Shown piece after piece: positions 9,401 to 22,200 of a stretch of 64,000 bases of DNA; the first letter of the stretch is position 1, and the number at the start of each line of letters is the position of its first letter. Both the position numbers and the translations under genes were made by a program. The notes beneath the pieces were generated by a model that did not search any database, was not told the origin of the DNA, and was given only the letters and a program-made list of their open reading frames with translations. Origin of the DNA: Actinomadura sp. KC06 (GTDB lineage Bacteria > Actinomycetota > Actinomycetes > Streptosporangiales > Streptosporangiaceae). The DNA is taken from assembly GCF_004348735.1 (NCBI RefSeq), contig NZ_SMKT01000034.1, forward strand, positions 1-64,000, given 5' to 3'.

Positions 9401-12400
9401 TGCCGGGATGTTGCTGGTGGAGCGGCTGTCGGACGCCCAGCGCAATGGTCATCGGGTGTTGGCGATCGTGCGGGGCAGTGCGGTCAACCAGGACGGTGCC
9501 TCCAATGGCCTGACCGCGCCGAACGGCCCGTCGCAGCGCCGGGTGATCGGCCAGGCGCTCGCCACCGCTGGCCTGACCACGGGTGATGTGGACGCGGTCG
9601 AAGCGCATGGCACCGGCACCACGCTGGGCGACCCGATCGAAGCGCAGGCGGTGTTGGCGACTTACGGGCAGAACCGTGCAGAGGGACGTCCGCTGTGGCT
9701 GGGGTCGATCAAGTCGAACATCGGGCACACGCAGGCCGCTGCTGGTGTGGCGGGGATCATCAAGATGGTCGAGGCGATGCGCCACGGCGTCCTGCCCAAG
9801 ACCTTGCACATTGACGAGCCGACCCCGCACGTCGACTGGTCGGCCGGGGACGTGGAACTGCTGACCGAGGCGCGGGACTGGCCGGTCAATGGGCATCCGC
9901 GCCGCGCCGGGATCTCCTCCTTCGGGATCAGCGGCACCAACGCGCACGTCATCATCGAGGAACCCGAGCCTGAACCGCAGCCGTCCGAGCCCGTCGATGA
10001 AGCGCGGGACCCGCTGCCGGTCGTGCCGTGGGTGATTTCGGCCCGCGACGAGGCCGGGCTTCTCGGTCAGGCCGGTCGTCTCCGCGAACACGTTCAGGCA
10101 CGTCCGGAGCTGGCACCGGCGGACGTGGGGTTCTCGCTGGTGAGCACGCGTGCGCTGCTGGAGCATCGAGCAGTGGTGCTGGGCCGCGACCGCGATGAGC
10201 TGCTGTCGGGCTTGGACGCACTGACCGGTCCTGATGCTCTGCGCGGAGTGGCCGCGTCCGGTTCGACCGCGTTCCTGTTCTCTGGTCAAGGTGCGCAGCG
10301 GCTCGGGATGGGCCGGGAGCTGTACGAGGCGTTCCCGGAGTTCGCCGCCGCCTTCGATGACGTGTGCGGCGCATTGGACGAGCACCTGGAGCGGCCGATT
10401 CGGGACGTGGTCTGGTCTGAGGCTGAGCTGCTGGATCAGACGGTGTTCACGCAGGCCGGACTGTTCGCGATCGAGGTGGCGCTGTTCCGGCTCCTTGAGG
10501 CGTGGGGCGTCCGTCCCGATTTCCTGGCCGGGCATTCGATCGGTGAGCTGGCGGCGGCGCATGTGGCCGGGGTCTGGTCGCTGGATGATGCGGCCAAGCT
10601 GGTGGCGGCTCGCGGACGGCTGATGCAGGCGCTCCCGGCCGGTGGTGCGATGGCGGCCGTCCAGGCGTCCGAGGACGAGGTGACCCCGCTGCTCGCCGCC
10701 GGACGCGTCGACATCGCGGCGGTGAACGGCCCGGAATCCGTGGTGGTGTCAGGGGCCGAGGACGAGGTCGCCGGGATTGTCGATCACTTCGCGGGGCTGG
10801 GGCGTAAGACGTCGCGGCTCCGGGTGTCGCATGCGTTCCATTCGCCGCTCATGGACCCAATGCTGGACGAGTTCCGGGAAGTGGCCGACAGCCTCGGCTA
10901 CGGGACACCGGCCGTCCCGATCGTGTCGACATTGACCGGCCGGGCCGCCATGGCGGAGGAGCTGGGCACGCCCGCCTACTGGGTGCGGCACGTGCGGGAG
11001 GCGGTGCGGTTCGCCGACGCCGTCCAGACATTGCACGCCGACGGGGTGACCCGGTTCATCGAGCTGGGACCGGACGGCGTCCTGACCGCGATGACCCACG
11101 CCTGCCTCGACGACGCTTCCGGCCGGGTGCTCGTGGCCCCGGCGCTGCGCAAGGGCGCACCGGAGATCGAAGCCTTTCTGGGCACGGTCGGGCGCCTGCA
11201 CGTGGACGGTGTCCCGGTCGACTGGACGGCGGTCTTCGCCGGTCGTCCGTCCGGCGAGGTCGACCTGCCCACCTACGCCTTCCAGCGGCAGCGGTACTGG
11301 CTGGACGGGCCGGGCGCCGCAGGCGACGTCTCGGTGGCGGGGCTGCGTCCGGCCGAGCATCCGCTGCTCGGCGCGGTCGTGACGCTGCCGGAGTCGGGCG
11401 GCGTGGTGCTGACCGGCCGCCTGTCACTGGGGACGCGGCCGTGGCTGGCCGACCATCGGGTGCTGGGCAGCGTGCTCTTCCCCGGGACGGGGCTCGTCGA
11501 GCTGGCGATCAGAGCCGGTGATCACGTCGGCTGCGGGGTGCTGGAGGAGCTGACGCTTCAGACGCCGCTCGTCCTGCCGGAGCACGGCGGCGTGACCGTC
11601 CAAGTCGTCGTGGGAGAGGACGACGAAGCGGGACGGCGTTCCGTGGGCGTCTACTCCCTGCCCGCGGACGGCTCCGCCGACGACGCCTGGGTCCGCCATG
11701 CCACCGGAACACTGACCGCTGATGCCGGTGAACCGTCATTCGACCTGGCGGCATGGCCACCGGAGGGCTCCTCGCCCGTCTCGCTGGACGGCGCGTACGA
11801 GCGGCTGGCGGACGCGGGCTACGGCTACGGCCCGCTGTTCCAAGGGCTTCGGGCGATGTGGCGGCGCGGGGACGAGCTGTTCGCCGAGGTCGCGCTGCCC
11901 GACGAGTCCTGGGAGGAGGCCGGCCGGTTCGGGATGCACCCGGCGGTGCTCGACGCCGTCCTCCACACCGGTCTGATCTCCGGGGGCGGCGAACGGGCCG
12001 ACGAACGAGACGGCGACGGCGAGATGGTCCTCCCGTTCTCCTGGAACGGTGTGCGGCTGTTCGCGTCCGGGGCGCCCGCCGTCCGGGCGAGGGTGGCTCC
12101 GTCCGGGCCGGACGGTGTGTCGCTGCAGCTCGCGGGTCTGGACGGGCGTCCCGTCCTGGCGGCGGATTCGCTGATCTCGCGGCCGGTTTCGCCGCGCCAG
12201 CTGTCCGCGCCCGCGTTCCACGACTCGCTGTACCGCCTGACATGGTCCGCCGCCGTCCCTGCCGCCGTCTCCGCCGCTCCGGCGGAGGTGACGTGGTGCC
12301 TGTGGGACGACATCGACCTTCACGACGGACCGGCACCGGACGTCGTCGCCGTCCGCGTCGCAGGCGACCTCGCAGGCGACTCGGTCATCGACGGGGTGAA

Positions 12401-15400
12401 CCAGGTGCTCGCCGTCATCCGCGCGTGGTCGGCGGACGAGCGGTTCTCATCGTCCAGGCTGCTGGTCGTCACCTCCGGCGCGGTCGCGCTGGACGGCGAG
12501 GACGTGCGTGACCTGGTGGGCGCGGCGGTGTGGGGCCTGGTGCGGTCCGCGCAGGCTGAGGACCCCGGCCGCGTCGTCCTGGCCGACACCGACGACACCG
12601 ACCTCGCCGAGGTGGTGCGGCTGGTGGCGGCGATCGGCGAGCCGCAGGCCGTGGTCCGCGCCGGGACGGGACATGTCCCGCGCTTGACCCGGACACCCGT
12701 TCCGACCGCCCCGGAATCCGAGACCGGCGAACCGGACGGACCAATGCTCGGCACCGGCACCGTCCTGGTCACCGGCGGGACAAGCGGGTTGGGCGCCTTG
12801 GTCGCGCGGCATCTGGTGTCGGCGCACGGCGTCCGGGATCTGCTGCTGACGAGCCGTCGCGGCATGGAGGCTCCGGGCGTGGCGGAACTGGTGGCGGAGC
12901 TTGCGGAATCGGGCGCGCGGGCGGAGGTGGCGGCGTGTGACGTGAGCGATCGTGCCGCGTTGGCGCGGTTGCTGGAAGGCCGCCGGTTGTCGGGTGTGGT
13001 GCACGCGGCCGGGGTGCTGGACGACGGGATGATCTCGTCGCTGACGCCTGAGCAGGTCGCGGGCGTGTTGGGCCCGAAGGCGGTGGGCGCGTGGAATCTC
13101 CATGAGCTGACCCGCGAGATGGACGTGTCGGCGTTCGTGATGTTCTCGTCGTCGGCGGGCGTGCTCGGCGCGCCGGGCCAGGGCAATTACGCGGCGGCGA
13201 ACGCGTTCGTGGACGGGTTGGTGCAACACCGCCGTGCGATGGGCCTGCCGGGCCAGTCGCTGGCCTGGGGACTGTGGGCCGCCGACACCGGGATGGGCGG
13301 ACGTCTCGATGACGGTGACCTCCGCCGGATGCGGCGCTCCGGCGTCCGTCCGCTGACCGTCGAGCAGGGCCTGAGCCTGTTCGACGCCGCCGCCCGGGCC
13401 GGGGACCCGCTGCTGGTCCCCATCGGGCTGGACCTCAACGCGCTGGCCGGGGCCGGTGACGGAGTGCCGCATGTGCTGCGGATGCTGGCGGGAGGCGCGC
13501 GTCCCGCGGCCGGGGCATCCGCAGGCGGTGCGGGCGGCGCGAGCGGTGCGCTGCGCGGGCGGCTGGCGTCGCTGCCGGAGGACGACCGCGTCCAGGCGCT
13601 GGTGGAGATCGTCCGGGTGCAGGCCGCGTCGGTGCTCGGCTACGACGGCCCGCGCGCAATCGACGGTGAGCGGGCCTTCCGGGACCTCGGCGTCGACTCG
13701 CTGTCGGCCGTCGAGCTGCGCAACCGGCTGAACCAGGCGACGGGCCTGCGGCTTCCCGCGACGCTGGTGTTCGACTATCCGACGCCGGTGGCGCTGGCGC
13801 GCTATCTGGTCGATGAGCTGCTAGGGACGGATTCCGCCGGGACGGGGGTCGCGGTCCGGGCGGCGGCGGTCGATGACGATCCGATCGCGATCGTCGGGAT
13901 GGCGTGCCGCTACCCCGGCGGCGTCGTCTCGCCGGAGGACCTCTGGAGCCTTGTCGCGGACGGGACGGACGGCATCTCCGCCTTCCCGGACGACCGCGAC
14001 TGGAGCGTGGAACGCCTCTACGACCCGGACGGCACTCGTCCGCGCACGAGTTACGTCGATCAGGGCGGGTTCCTCTACGACGCCGGTGATTTCGATGCGG
14101 ACTTCTTCGGCATCAGCCCCAACGAGGCCTGGCTGATGGATCCGCAGCAGCGGTTGCTGCTGGAGGTTTCCTGGGAGGCGCTTGAACGTGCGGGCATTGA
14201 TCCGACGTCTCTGCGTGGCAGTGCGACGGGTGTGTTCGCCGGGATGATGTATCACGACTACGCCTACAACAACAGCACGGGTTCGGTGGCGTCGGGCCGT
14301 ATCTCCTACACCCTCGGCCTTGAAGGACCGGCGGTCACGGTCGACACCGCCTGCTCATCATCGCTGGTCGCGCTGCACTGGGCCGTCCAAGCCCTGCGCT
14401 CGGGCGAATGCTCGCTGGCGCTGGCCGGCGGCGTGACCGTCATGGCCACGCCGGATACCTTCATCGAATTCAGCCGCCAGCGCGGCCTGGCCCCAGACGG
14501 CCGGGCCAAGTCGTTCGCCGCCTCGGCGGACGGCACATCCTGGGGCGAGGGTGCCGGGATGCTGCTGGTGGAGCGGTTGTCGGACGCCCGCCGCAACGGG
14601 CACCAGGTGTTGGCGATCGTGCGGGGCAGTGCGGTCAACCAGGACGGCGCGTCCAATGGCCTGACCGCGCCGAACGGCCCGTCGCAGCGCCGGGTAATCG
14701 GCCAAGCCCTCACTACCGCCGGTCTGACCACGGGCGATGTGGACGCGGTCGAAGCGCACGGCACCGGCACCACCCTGGGCGACCCGATTGAAGCGCAGGC
14801 GGTGTTGGCGACTTACGGGCAGAACCGTCCCGAGGGACGCCCGCTGTGGCTCGGGTCGATCAAGTCGAACATCGGCCACACGCAGGCCGCCGCCGGGGTG
14901 GCGGGGATCATCAAGATGGTCGAGGCGATGCGCCACGGCGTCCTGCCCAAGACCTTGCACATTGACGAGCCGACCCCGCACGTCGACTGGACGGCAGGCG
15001 CGGTCGAGCTGCTGACCGAGGCGCGGGAGTGGCCGGTCAACGGGCATCCGCGCCGTGCCGGGATCTCCTCGTTCGGGATCAGCGGCACCAACGCGCACGT
15101 CATCATCGAGGAACCCGAGCCTGAACCGCAGCCGTCCGAGCCCGTCGAAGAGACGCGGGACCCGCTGCCGGTCGTGCCGTGGGTGATCTCCGCCCGCGAC
15201 GAGCCGGGACTTCGCGCCCAAGCGGAGAAGCTCGGCTCGTACCTCGATGCACGTCCGGACGTGTCCCCGCTCGACGTGGGGTTCTCGCTGGCGACCTCCA
15301 GGGCCGCGCTTCCGCATCGCGCGGTGGTGCTGGCCGCCGACCGGGACGCGGCACTGCGAGGACTGGCGAGGCTTGCCGAGGGATCGGATCCCCGTCCCGG

Positions 15401-18400
15401 CCTCCTCCGGGCCATCGCCTCCGCCGGCTCGACGGCGTTCTTGTTCACCGGCCAGGGAGCGCAGCGCGTGGGCATGGGCGGGGAGCTGCACGCCACGTTC
15501 CCCGCGTTCGCGGACGCCTTCGACGCCGTGTGCGCCGAGCTGGACACCCACCTCGACCGTCCGCTCAAGGACGTGATCGGTTCCGCAGGCGAGCCCGGCG
15601 ACGGCGACGCCCTCGACCAGACCGGCTACGCGCAGGCGGGCCTGTTCGCCGTCGAGGTGGCGCTGTTCCGGCTCCTCGAATCCTGGGGCGTCCGCCCCGA
15701 CTTCCTGGCCGGTCACTCCATCGGCGAGATCACCGCCGCGCACGTCGCCGGAGTGTGGTCGCTGCGGGACGCGGCCACGCTGGTCGCGGCGCGCGGACGC
15801 CTGATGCAGGCGCTCCCTGCGGGCGGCGCGATGGCGGCCGTCCAGGCATCCGAGGACGAAGTGACCCCGCTGCTCGCCACCGGACGCGTCGACATCGCCG
15901 CGGTGAACGGCCCGGACTCGGTGGTCGTGTCGGGCGACGAGGCGGCAGTGGACGACCTCCGGTCCCATTTCGACGGGCTCGGCCGCAAGACGTCCAGGCT
16001 CCGGGTGTCACACGCGTTCCACTCACCGCTGATGGACCCGATGCTCGACGAGTTCCGCGAAATCGCCGAGAGCCTCGCCTACGCCCCGCCCCGCGTCGCC
16101 GTCGTGTCCGCCCTCACCGGCGGGGTGGCCGAGGCGGAGGAGCTGACGTCCCCGGAGTACTGGGTGCGGCATGTGCGGGAGGCGGTCCGGTTCGCCGACG
16201 CCGTCGCGCGGCTGGAGTCCGAGGGCGTGACACGGTTCGTGGAGCTGGGACCGGACGGCGTCCTGACCGCGATGGTCCGGGGCCTGCTGGACGACCCGTC
16301 CGGCGAACGTGTCGCGGTGCCGGTGCTGCGCCGCGACGGCGCCGAGGCGACCGGCCTGCTCACCGCCGCCGGGCATCTCCACGCCTCGGGCGCGTCCGTC
16401 GACTGGCACGCGGTGTTCGGCGGGCGGGGCGCGCGGCGCGTCGACCTGCCCACGGCCGCGTTCCAGCGCCGCCGGTACTGGCTGAGCGACCAGGTGACCG
16501 GCGGGGACCCGCTGTCGATGGGGCTGGGCCAGGCCGGGCATCCGCTGCTCGGCGCCGTGGTCCCGTCGCCCGAGTCCGGTGGGGCGGTGCTGACCGGGCG
16601 GCTGTCGCTGATCGCGCAGCCGTGGCTGGCCGATCACACGGTCGGGGGGACGGTCCTGTTCCCGGGCGCCGGGTTCGTGGAGCTGGCCGTCCGGGCCGGG
16701 GAGCAGGCCGGTTGTGGCGCACTGGACTCGCTGACGCTGGAGACGCCTCTCGTCCTGCCCCGCGACGGAGGCGTGGCGCTGCAGGTCGTGGTCGGCGACG
16801 CCGAGGAGACGGACCCTGACCGCAGGCCCGTCGCCGTGTACTCGCGCGCCGACGCGGACACCGACGGCCCGTGGCGGCGGCACGCCGCCGGAGTCGTCAC
16901 CGCGGGCGCCGCGGAGCCGGTTCCCGACACGCGGCCGTGGCCGCCGCCGGACGCCGTGCCCGTCGACCTGGACGGGTTCTACGAGGACATGGCGGAGGCG
17001 GGCCTCGGCTACGGCCCGGTCTTCCGCGGTCTGACGGCGGCATGGCGGTCGGGCGACGAGGTGTTCGCCGAGGTCGCGCTGCCCGAGCAGGCTCAGGAGG
17101 ACGGCTTCGGGATGCATCCGGCGCTGCTGGACGCGACGTTGCACGCGATCGCGCTGAGCGGGCGGGCGGGCTCCGGCACGGCCGTGCCGTTCGCGTGGTC
17201 CGGGGTGGAACTGTTCGCCTCAGGCGCGACGGCGCTGCGCGTGCGAGTGACACCGAACGACGGCGACGATATGTCGCTGCACCTGTCGGACGCCGCCGGG
17301 CGCGCGGTCGCGTCCGTCGGGTCGCTGGCCCTGCGGGAAATCTCCGCGGATCAGCTGGCGTCGGCCGGTCCGGAGTTCCACGAATCGCTGTTCCGGGTGG
17401 AATGGTCATTGGCGGCGGCTGGCGCGGACGGTGAGCCCGGCGCGTCGTGGGCGGACTGGGAGGCGCTGAAGCCGGACGGCGACGTGCCCGAGGTCGTCGT
17501 TCTCCCGGTGACCGGCGGGACGGACGCCGCCACCGTCAGGAGAACCCTCCACCACGTCCTGGACGTCCTGCGGACCTGGCTGGACGAGGAGCGGTTCGCC
17601 GCGTCCAGGCTCCTGGTCGTCACGTCCGGCGCGGTGTCCGTGGACGGCGAGGACGTCACCGACCTGGCGGGCGCGGCGGTGTGGGGCCTCGTCCGTTCTG
17701 CGCAGTCGGAGAACCCCGGCCGCGTCACGCTCGCAGACCTCCCGGGCGGGGCCGCAGAGGACCTCGACGTCCGCGCGGCGCTGGCCGCAATGGTCCCGGG
17801 CGAGCCGCAGGTCGCCGTTCGCGACGGCGCGGCGCACGTCCCGAGGCTGGCGCGCGTGCCGGCGCGCGTGCCGGCGGGACCGTCCGGCGGCGCGCCCGCC
17901 TCCGTCCTGGCGGGCGAGGGTCCGGTGCTGGTCACCGGCGCGATGGGCGCGCTCGGCGGGGCGGTCGTGCGGCATCTGGTGACCGGGCACGGCGTCCGTC
18001 GGCTGCTGCTCGCCGGACGGCGCGGCATGGACACCCCAGGAGCGGCGGAGCTGCGCGCCGAGCTGGCCGCGCTGGGCGCCGAGGCCGAGATCGCGGCCTG
18101 CGACCTCGCCGACCGGGACGCCGTCGCGGACCTGCTGGCGGATCGGCGCCTGACCGGGATCGTCCACGTGGCCGGGGTGCTGGACGACGGCGTCATCCCG
18201 TCGCTCACACCGGAGCGCATGGACACCGTCCTCCGCCCGAAGGTGGACGCGGCCTGGAACCTGCACGAGCTGACCCGCGACATGGACCTGTCGGCGTTCG
18301 TGCTGTTCTCCTCGGCCGCCGGAGTGATGGGCGCCCCCGGCCAGGGCAACTACGCGGCGGCGAACGCCTACCTGGACGCGCTGGCCGCGCACCGGCGCGC

Positions 18401-19250
18401 GCACGGCCTGCCCGCCCAGTCGCTCGCGTGGGGGCTGTGGCGGACCGACGACGACGGCATGGCGGGCCGCCTCGGCGACGGCGACGTCCGGCGGATGGCC
18501 CGCTCCGGCGTGACCGCGCTGCCGGCCGCGCGGGCGCTGGAGCTGCTCGACACGGCGGGCACGCTGGACGATGCCGCGCTGGTCCCAATCGGGCTGGACC
18601 TCAAGGGCCTGGCCGCAACCGGCTCCGCCACCGGCGCCGATGACCTGCCTCCGCTGCTGCGGGGTCTGGTGCGGCGGCCGTCCCGGAGAGTCGCGGGTGC
18701 CGGGCCGGGCTCGGCGGACGCGCTGCGCCGCCGCCTGGCCGGGCTGTCCCCGGACGAGCGGGACGAGGCGCTGCTGGAGATCGTCCGGACGCATGCGGCG
18801 GCGACCCTCGGACACGACGGGCCGCGGGCGATCGAGCCCGGCCGTGCCTTCAGCGAGCTGGGGTTCGACTCGCTCACCGCGGTGGAGCTCCGCAACGGCC
18901 TGAACGCGGCGACGGGGCTGCGGCTCTCTCCGACGCTGGTGTTCGACTATCCGAGCCCCCGCGTCCTCGCCGCCCATCTCGGCGCGGAGCTGGCCCCGGA
19001 CCTCGGCGCCGACGGCGACGGCGGGGAGGCGGAGGTGCGCCGCATCCTCCAGGCGATCCCCCTCAACCGGCTGCGGGACGCCGGGCTGATGGACAGCCTC
19101 CTGGAGCTCGCCGGGGCCCGGGACCTGGCCGCGGAGCCCGCCGGCGACGACGGCGGCGAGCGCGGCCCGATCGACGCGATGGACACCGAAAGCCTGATCA
19201 GCATGGCGCTCGACGGCGCCGGGTTCGACGACACGACGCGGGAAGAGTGA
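3441..19250 (+). CDS. PKS-1: modular type I polyketide synthase, three KS-AT-DH-KR-ACP modules
   Basis: About 5269 residues. It elongates the chain by three malonyl-derived units, each reduced and dehydrated to an alkene. The N-terminus is a coiled-coil docking segment ([21 protein letters not shown], residues ~5-25). Approximate nucleotide extents are: module 1 KS 3549-4785, AT 5085-5940, DH 6180-7020, KR 7590-8130, ACP 8450-8680; module 2 KS 8721-9960, AT 10265-11110, DH 11355-12200, KR 12760-13300, ACP 13600-13820; module 3 KS 13875-15110, AT 15430-16280, DH 16540-17350, KR 17915-18470, ACP 18765-18985. KS sites are DTACSSS (Cys195 in module 1). ATs have GHSIGE and HAFHSP, so malonyl. DHs keep HxxxGxxxxP and an LDAxLH motif. 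KRs have TGxxGxLG and LDD (B-type). The first KS is a true extension KS, not KSQ, so no loading module is present. The C-terminus ([14 protein letters not shown]) is a docking helix. GTG 3441 was chosen because the docking motif begins just after it; GTG 3432 or 3363 are possible. The stop lies six bases before PKS-2. Confidence 0.95.
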   Translation: MVGINTEEKLLDYLKRTTTDLREARRRVAEFEERDREPVAIVGMACRFPGGVVSPETLWDLVAGGADGLSGFPVDRGWDVAGLFDPEPGRPGKSYVDRGGFLHDAGWFDSGFFGVGPNEALVMDPQQRLLLEVSWEALERAGIDPSSLRGSRTGVFAGVNYHDYAFNSSTGAIASGRISYTLGLEGPAVTVDTACSSSLVALHWAIQSLRTGECSLALVGGVTVMATPDTFIEFSRQRGLAADGRCKSFAAAADGTGWGEGAGMLLVERLSDAQRNGHRVLAVVRGSAVNQDGASNGLTAPNGPSQRRVIREALAAAGLSTVDVDAVEAHGTGTRLGDPIEAQALLATYGQDRPEGRPLWLGSIKSNIGHTQAAAGVAGIIKMVQAMRHGVLPKTLHVDEPTPHVDWSAGDVELLAEAREWAVDGRPRRAGVSSFGISGTNAHVIIEAAEPAEKRPDRTAGEPPAVPWVISARDQAGLRGQVERLRSHVGARSELAPLDVGWSLATGRAVLEHRAVVIGRDRDELLASLDRLADPDGQTAVQGVAGSGLTAFLFSGQGAQRLGMGRELYEAFPVFAAAFDEVCAVLDGQLDRPLRDVMWSEAELLDQTVFTQAGLFAVEVALFRLLESWGVRPDFLAGHSIGELAAAHVAGVWSLDDAAKLVAARGRLMQALPAGGAMAAVQASEDEVTDLLGDGPVAVAAVNGPASVVVSGAEDEVVRIVEHFKGMERKATRLRVSHAFHSPLMDPMLDEFRRVAESLDYRPPEIPIVSTLTGGVAASGEVGSAEYWVRHVREAVRFADAVQTLRGGGVTRFVELGPDGVLTAMTETCLDASGEGEATVVAALRGNRPEPAALIAAVAALHVKGVPLTWRAVLDGQGAEQVDLPTYAFQRERYWLVSPDGTGDVSAAGLQQDEHPLLGAVVALPESGGVVLTGRLSLDAQPWLADHEVGGAVLLPGTAFVDLAIRAGDHVGCGFLEELTLQAPLVLPEHGGVAVQVVAGAADGSGRRVVGVYSRAGDDAADQVWVRHATGTLTAEAGEPSFDLAVWPPEGASAIEVDGAYERLVDAGYGYGPLFQGLRAAWRRGDELFAEVALPDDAWEDAGRFGLHPAVLDAVLHTGLVARAQRERPEHEEEDATLLPFAWNGVRLYASGAPAVRARLTPVGSDGTALHLADGAGRPVAAVESLVSRPMTPGPLTAAASASRDPLYRLEWSTSPVPVPSARSAGAASSWSVWDELAGQDEDAAPAPEIVVLPVEHGPAEEVGDAVHRVLAAVQAWSSGRRFASSRLVVVTAGAVPAGGEDVTHLAGAAVWGLVRSAQSEDPGRIVLVDVEDLEELAAAVAVVSATDEPEIAIRGGAVRVPRLARVDAGQPGEAEERPFGEGTVLVTGAMGALGALVARHLVTVHGVRRLLLVGRRGAEAPGAGELVAELTDLGADVEVAACDVADRTALADLLAAVPDRHPLSAVVHAAGVLDDGVIASLTPERVDAVLAPKAIGAWNLHELTRDADLTQFVVFSSAAGVLGAPGQGNYAAANAFLDGLVQHRRALGLPGRSLAWGLWASDEGMAGRLDDDGARRMARSGVHALTVDEGLRLFDAALTVEQPLLVPIRLDPAELAGAGAGDEPPHVLRGLVTRRRPTADAGAGSVAGAAGVLRERLSVLPEDERRTVLLEIVRAQAASVLGYSDPDPVDGERAFRDLGFDSLSAVDLRGRLSKVTGLRLPATLVFDYPTPVALAGYLVDELLGTDSAGAGVAVRAAAVDDDPIAIVGMACRYPGGVVSPEGLWDLVTGEMDGVSAFPADRGWDVERIYDPDGLRPDTSYVNSGGFLQDVAGFDPGFFGISPNDAWLMDPQQRLLLEVSWEALERAGIDPTSLRGSATGVFAGMMYHDYAYNNSTGSVASGRISYTFGLEGPAVTVDTACSSSLVALHLAVQALRAGECSLALAGGVAVMATPDAFVEFSRQRGLAPDGRAKSFAASADGTSWGEGAGMLLVERLSDAQRNGHRVLAIVRGSAVNQDGASNGLTAPNGPSQRRVIGQALATAGLTTGDVDAVEAHGTGTTLGDPIEAQAVLATYGQNRAEGRPLWLGSIKSNIGHTQAAAGVAGIIKMVEAMRHGVLPKTLHIDEPTPHVDWSAGDVELLTEARDWPVNGHPRRAGISSFGISGTNAHVIIEEPEPEPQPSEPVDEARDPLPVVPWVISARDEAGLLGQAGRLREHVQARPELAPADVGFSLVSTRALLEHRAVVLGRDRDELLSGLDALTGPDALRGVAASGSTAFLFSGQGAQRLGMGRELYEAFPEFAAAFDDVCGALDEHLERPIRDVVWSEAELLDQTVFTQAGLFAIEVALFRLLEAWGVRPDFLAGHSIGELAAAHVAGVWSLDDAAKLVAARGRLMQALPAGGAMAAVQASEDEVTPLLAAGRVDIAAVNGPESVVVSGAEDEVAGIVDHFAGLGRKTSRLRVSHAFHSPLMDPMLDEFREVADSLGYGTPAVPIVSTLTGRAAMAEELGTPAYWVRHVREAVRFADAVQTLHADGVTRFIELGPDGVLTAMTHACLDDASGRVLVAPALRKGAPEIEAFLGTVGRLHVDGVPVDWTAVFAGRPSGEVDLPTYAFQRQRYWLDGPGAAGDVSVAGLRPAEHPLLGAVVTLPESGGVVLTGRLSLGTRPWLADHRVLGSVLFPGTGLVELAIRAGDHVGCGVLEELTLQTPLVLPEHGGVTVQVVVGEDDEAGRRSVGVYSLPADGSADDAWVRHATGTLTADAGEPSFDLAAWPPEGSSPVSLDGAYERLADAGYGYGPLFQGLRAMWRRGDELFAEVALPDESWEEAGRFGMHPAVLDAVLHTGLISGGGERADERDGDGEMVLPFSWNGVRLFASGAPAVRARVAPSGPDGVSLQLAGLDGRPVLAADSLISRPVSPRQLSAPAFHDSLYRLTWSAAVPAAVSAAPAEVTWCLWDDIDLHDGPAPDVVAVRVAGDLAGDSVIDGVNQVLAVIRAWSADERFSSSRLLVVTSGAVALDGEDVRDLVGAAVWGLVRSAQAEDPGRVVLADTDDTDLAEVVRLVAAIGEPQAVVRAGTGHVPRLTRTPVPTAPESETGEPDGPMLGTGTVLVTGGTSGLGALVARHLVSAHGVRDLLLTSRRGMEAPGVAELVAELAESGARAEVAACDVSDRAALARLLEGRRLSGVVHAAGVLDDGMISSLTPEQVAGVLGPKAVGAWNLHELTREMDVSAFVMFSSSAGVLGAPGQGNYAAANAFVDGLVQHRRAMGLPGQSLAWGLWAADTGMGGRLDDGDLRRMRRSGVRPLTVEQGLSLFDAAARAGDPLLVPIGLDLNALAGAGDGVPHVLRMLAGGARPAAGASAGGAGGASGALRGRLASLPEDDRVQALVEIVRVQAASVLGYDGPRAIDGERAFRDLGVDSLSAVELRNRLNQATGLRLPATLVFDYPTPVALARYLVDELLGTDSAGTGVAVRAAAVDDDPIAIVGMACRYPGGVVSPEDLWSLVADGTDGISAFPDDRDWSVERLYDPDGTRPRTSYVDQGGFLYDAGDFDADFFGISPNEAWLMDPQQRLLLEVSWEALERAGIDPTSLRGSATGVFAGMMYHDYAYNNSTGSVASGRISYTLGLEGPAVTVDTACSSSLVALHWAVQALRSGECSLALAGGVTVMATPDTFIEFSRQRGLAPDGRAKSFAASADGTSWGEGAGMLLVERLSDARRNGHQVLAIVRGSAVNQDGASNGLTAPNGPSQRRVIGQALTTAGLTTGDVDAVEAHGTGTTLGDPIEAQAVLATYGQNRPEGRPLWLGSIKSNIGHTQAAAGVAGIIKMVEAMRHGVLPKTLHIDEPTPHVDWTAGAVELLTEAREWPVNGHPRRAGISSFGISGTNAHVIIEEPEPEPQPSEPVEETRDPLPVVPWVISARDEPGLRAQAEKLGSYLDARPDVSPLDVGFSLATSRAALPHRAVVLAADRDAALRGLARLAEGSDPRPGLLRAIASAGSTAFLFTGQGAQRVGMGGELHATFPAFADAFDAVCAELDTHLDRPLKDVIGSAGEPGDGDALDQTGYAQAGLFAVEVALFRLLESWGVRPDFLAGHSIGEITAAHVAGVWSLRDAATLVAARGRLMQALPAGGAMAAVQASEDEVTPLLATGRVDIAAVNGPDSVVVSGDEAAVDDLRSHFDGLGRKTSRLRVSHAFHSPLMDPMLDEFREIAESLAYAPPRVAVVSALTGGVAEAEELTSPEYWVRHVREAVRFADAVARLESEGVTRFVELGPDGVLTAMVRGLLDDPSGERVAVPVLRRDGAEATGLLTAAGHLHASGASVDWHAVFGGRGARRVDLPTAAFQRRRYWLSDQVTGGDPLSMGLGQAGHPLLGAVVPSPESGGAVLTGRLSLIAQPWLADHTVGGTVLFPGAGFVELAVRAGEQAGCGALDSLTLETPLVLPRDGGVALQVVVGDAEETDPDRRPVAVYSRADADTDGPWRRHAAGVVTAGAAEPVPDTRPWPPPDAVPVDLDGFYEDMAEAGLGYGPVFRGLTAAWRSGDEVFAEVALPEQAQEDGFGMHPALLDATLHAIALSGRAGSGTAVPFAWSGVELFASGATALRVRVTPNDGDDMSLHLSDAAGRAVASVGSLALREISADQLASAGPEFHESLFRVEWSLAAAGADGEPGASWADWEALKPDGDVPEVVVLPVTGGTDAATVRRTLHHVLDVLRTWLDEERFAASRLLVVTSGAVSVDGEDVTDLAGAAVWGLVRSAQSENPGRVTLADLPGGAAEDLDVRAALAAMVPGEPQVAVRDGAAHVPRLARVPARVPAGPSGGAPASVLAGEGPVLVTGAMGALGGAVVRHLVTGHGVRRLLLAGRRGMDTPGAAELRAELAALGAEAEIAACDLADRDAVADLLADRRLTGIVHVAGVLDDGVIPSLTPERMDTVLRPKVDAAWNLHELTRDMDLSAFVLFSSAAGVMGAPGQGNYAAANAYLDALAAHRRAHGLPAQSLAWGLWRTDDDGMAGRLGDGDVRRMARSGVTALPAARALELLDTAGTLDDAALVPIGLDLKGLAATGSATGADDLPPLLRGLVRRPSRRVAGAGPGSADALRRRLAGLSPDERDEALLEIVRTHAAATLGHDGPRAIEPGRAFSELGFDSLTAVELRNGLNAATGLRLSPTLVFDYPSPRVLAAHLGAELAPDLGADGDGGEAEVRRILQAIPLNRLRDAGLMDSLLELAGARDLAAEPAGDDGGERGPIDAMDTESLISMALDGAGFDDTTREE
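12758..13280 (+). repeat. Near-identical KR2 core, copy 1 (partner at 56622-57140)
   Basis: PKS-1 module 2 ketoreductase. It shares long identical runs with PKS-4 module 10, including GTCCGGGATCTGCTGCTGAC and the stretch encoding [20 protein letters not shown], and both end in [12 protein letters not shown]. Confidence 0.65.
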
Positions 19251-19256
19251 GCGACG

Positions 19257-22200
19257 ATGCCTGAAACCGACGAAAAACTCCTGACGGCACTTCGGGCGTC
19301 GCTGAAGGAGACCGAACGCTTGCGGGCGCGGCACCGCAAGCTCACGGCCGAGCTGCGCGAGCCGATCGCGATCGTGGGCATGGCGTGCCGCTACCCCGGC
19401 GGCGTCACCTCGCCCGAGGACCTCTGGACCCTGGTCGCGGACGGCGTGGACGCGCTGTCGGGCTTCCCGTCCGACCGCGGCTGGGCCTCGGACCTGTATG
19501 ACCCGGAACCGGGCCGTCCGGGCAAGAGCTACGTGGACCGGGGCGGGTTCCTGCACGATGCGGCCGGTTTCGATCCCGGCTTCTTCGGGGTCGGCCCGAA
19601 CGAGGCGTTCATGATGGACCCGCAGCAGCGGTTGCTGCTGGAGGTTTCCTGGGAAGCGCTCGAACGTGCGGGCATCGACCCCACGTCCCTGCGTGGCAGT
19701 GCGACCGGTGTGTTCGCCGGGATGATGTACCACGACTACGCCTACAACAACAGCACGGGTTCGGTGGCGTCGGGCCGGATCTCCTACACCCTCGGCCTGG
19801 AAGGCCCGGCGGTCACGGTCGACACGGCGTGTTCCTCATCCCTGGTCGCTTTGCATCTGGCGGTTCAGGCGCTTCGGGCAGGGGAGTGCTCGCTGGCCCT
19901 CGCCGGTGGTGTCGCGGTGATGGCGACGCCGGACGCGTTCATCGAGTTCAGCCGCCAGCGCGGCCTGGCCCCGGACGGCCGGGCCAAGTCGTTCGCGGCT
20001 TCGGCAGATGGCACGTCCTGGGGTGAGGGCGCCGGGATGTTGCTGGTGGAGCGGTTGTCGGACGCCCAGCGCAACGGTCACCGCGTGTTGGCGATCGTGC
20101 GGGGCAGCGCGGTCAACCAGGACGGCGCGTCCAATGGCCTGACCGCGCCGAACGGGCCGTCGCAGCGGCGGGTGATCGGCCAGGCCCTGGCGAACGCACG
20201 GCTGGCCGCCGATCAGGTCGACGCGGTGGAAGCGCACGGCACCGGCACGGCCCTGGGCGACCCGATCGAGGCGCAGGCGCTCCTCGCGACCTACGGCCGG
20301 GACCGTCCCGAGGAGCGTCCGCTGTGGCTGGGGTCGATCAAGTCGAACATCGGCCACACACAGGCCGCCGCAGGCGTGGCCGGGATCATCAAGATGGTCG
20401 AGGCGATGCGCCACGGCGTCCTGCCCAAGACCCTGCACATAGATGACCCGACCCCGCACGTCGACTGGTCGGCCGGGGACGTAGAGCTGCTGACCGAGGC
20501 GCGCGAATGGCCGGTGGACGGGCATCCGCGCCGCGCCGGGATCTCGTCCTTCGGGATCAGCGGCACCAACGCCCACGTCATCATCGAAGAACCCGAGGCC
20601 GAGCCCGAGTCCGAGCGGTCGGCCGAGCCGCAGCCGCAGCCGCTGCCCGCCGTGCCGTGGGCGCTGTCCGCACGCGGCGAGGACGGGCTGCGCGCACAGG
20701 CCCGGCGGCTGGCGTCGTTCCTCCGGGACCGCGCGGAGCTCGACCCCCTGGACGTGGCGTTCTCCCTGGCCACGACACGCGCCGTCCTCGAACACCGCGC
20801 GGTGGTCGTGGGCGCGGACCGCGACGCCCTCCTGGCGGACCTGGACGCGCTCGCCGAAGGCGCACCCGGCCGCGACATCGCGCGGGGAGTCGCCGCTCCC
20901 GGCCTGACCGCGTTCCTGTTCTCCGGGCAGGGCGCCCAGCGCGTGGGAATGGGCCGCGAGCTGCACGAGGCGTTCCCGGAGTTCGCGGACGCCTTCGACG
21001 CCGCCTGCGCGGAATTCGACAAGCATCTGGACACACCGCTGCGGCAGGTCGTCTGGTCCGACGCCGAGCTGCTCGACCGGACGGCCTACACCCAGGCCGG
21101 GCTGTTCGCGGTCGAGGTGGCGCTGTTCCGGCTCCTCGAATCCTGGGGCGTCCGTCCCGACCTGCTGGCCGGTCATTCGATCGGCGAGCTCGCGGCCGCG
21201 CACGTCGCGGGACTCTGGTCGCTGGAGGACGCCGCCACCCTCGTCGCCGCACGCGGACGGCTGATGCAGGCGCTCCCGGCAGGCGGTGCGATGACCGCGG
21301 TCCAGGCGTCCGAGGACGAGGTGACGCCGCTGCTGGACGCCGCCGCGATCGACATCGCCGCCGTGAACGGCCCGGACTCGGTCGTCGTCTCCGGAGCCGA
21401 GAGCGCCGTGGCCCGCATCGTCGACGAGTTCGCCGCGCGGGGCCGCAAGACGACCCGGCTGCGCGTCTCGCACGCGTTCCACTCGCCGCTGATGGAACCG
21501 ATGCTCGACGAGTTCCGCCGGGTGGCGGAGAGCGTCGCCTACAGCCCGCCCGCGATTCCCGTCGTGTCCGACCTCACCGGCCGGACCGCGACGCCTGAGG
21601 AGCTCGCCGCACCGGACTACTGGGTGCGGCACGTCCGGCACGCGGTGCGGTTCGCCGACGCCGTCCGGCACCTGGAGGACGAAGGCGCGACACGGTTCGT
21701 CGAACTCGGCCCGGGCGGAGTGCTGACCGCCCTGGCGCAGGCCGCGCTGACCGCGCCGGACGGCATCGCCGCCGTGCCCGCGCTGAAGGCCGACGCCCCC
21801 GAGGCCGCGACGCTGCTGTCCGCGATCGGCGCGCTGCACGCGACCGGCGCCGACGTCGACTGGTCCGCGCTCCTGGCGGGACGCGGCGCCCGCCGGGTGG
21901 ACCTGCCGACCTACGCGTTCCAGCGCGAGCGGTTCTGGCTGGTGGACCGGCCGGGCGCGGCCGACGCGGCGGCCCTCGGCCTCGGCCCGGTGGAGCATCC
22001 GCTGCTCGGCGCCGCGGTCGTGCTCCCGGACGCGGGCGGCGCGGTGCTGACGGGGCGGCTGTCGGTCGACTCGCAGCCGTGGCTCGCCGACCACCGGATG
22101 CTGGGCAGCGTGGTGCTGCCCGGAACCGCGTTCGTCGACCTCGCGATCCACGCGGGCGACCTGCTCGGCTGCGGGACGCTGGAGGAACTGACCCTGCAGG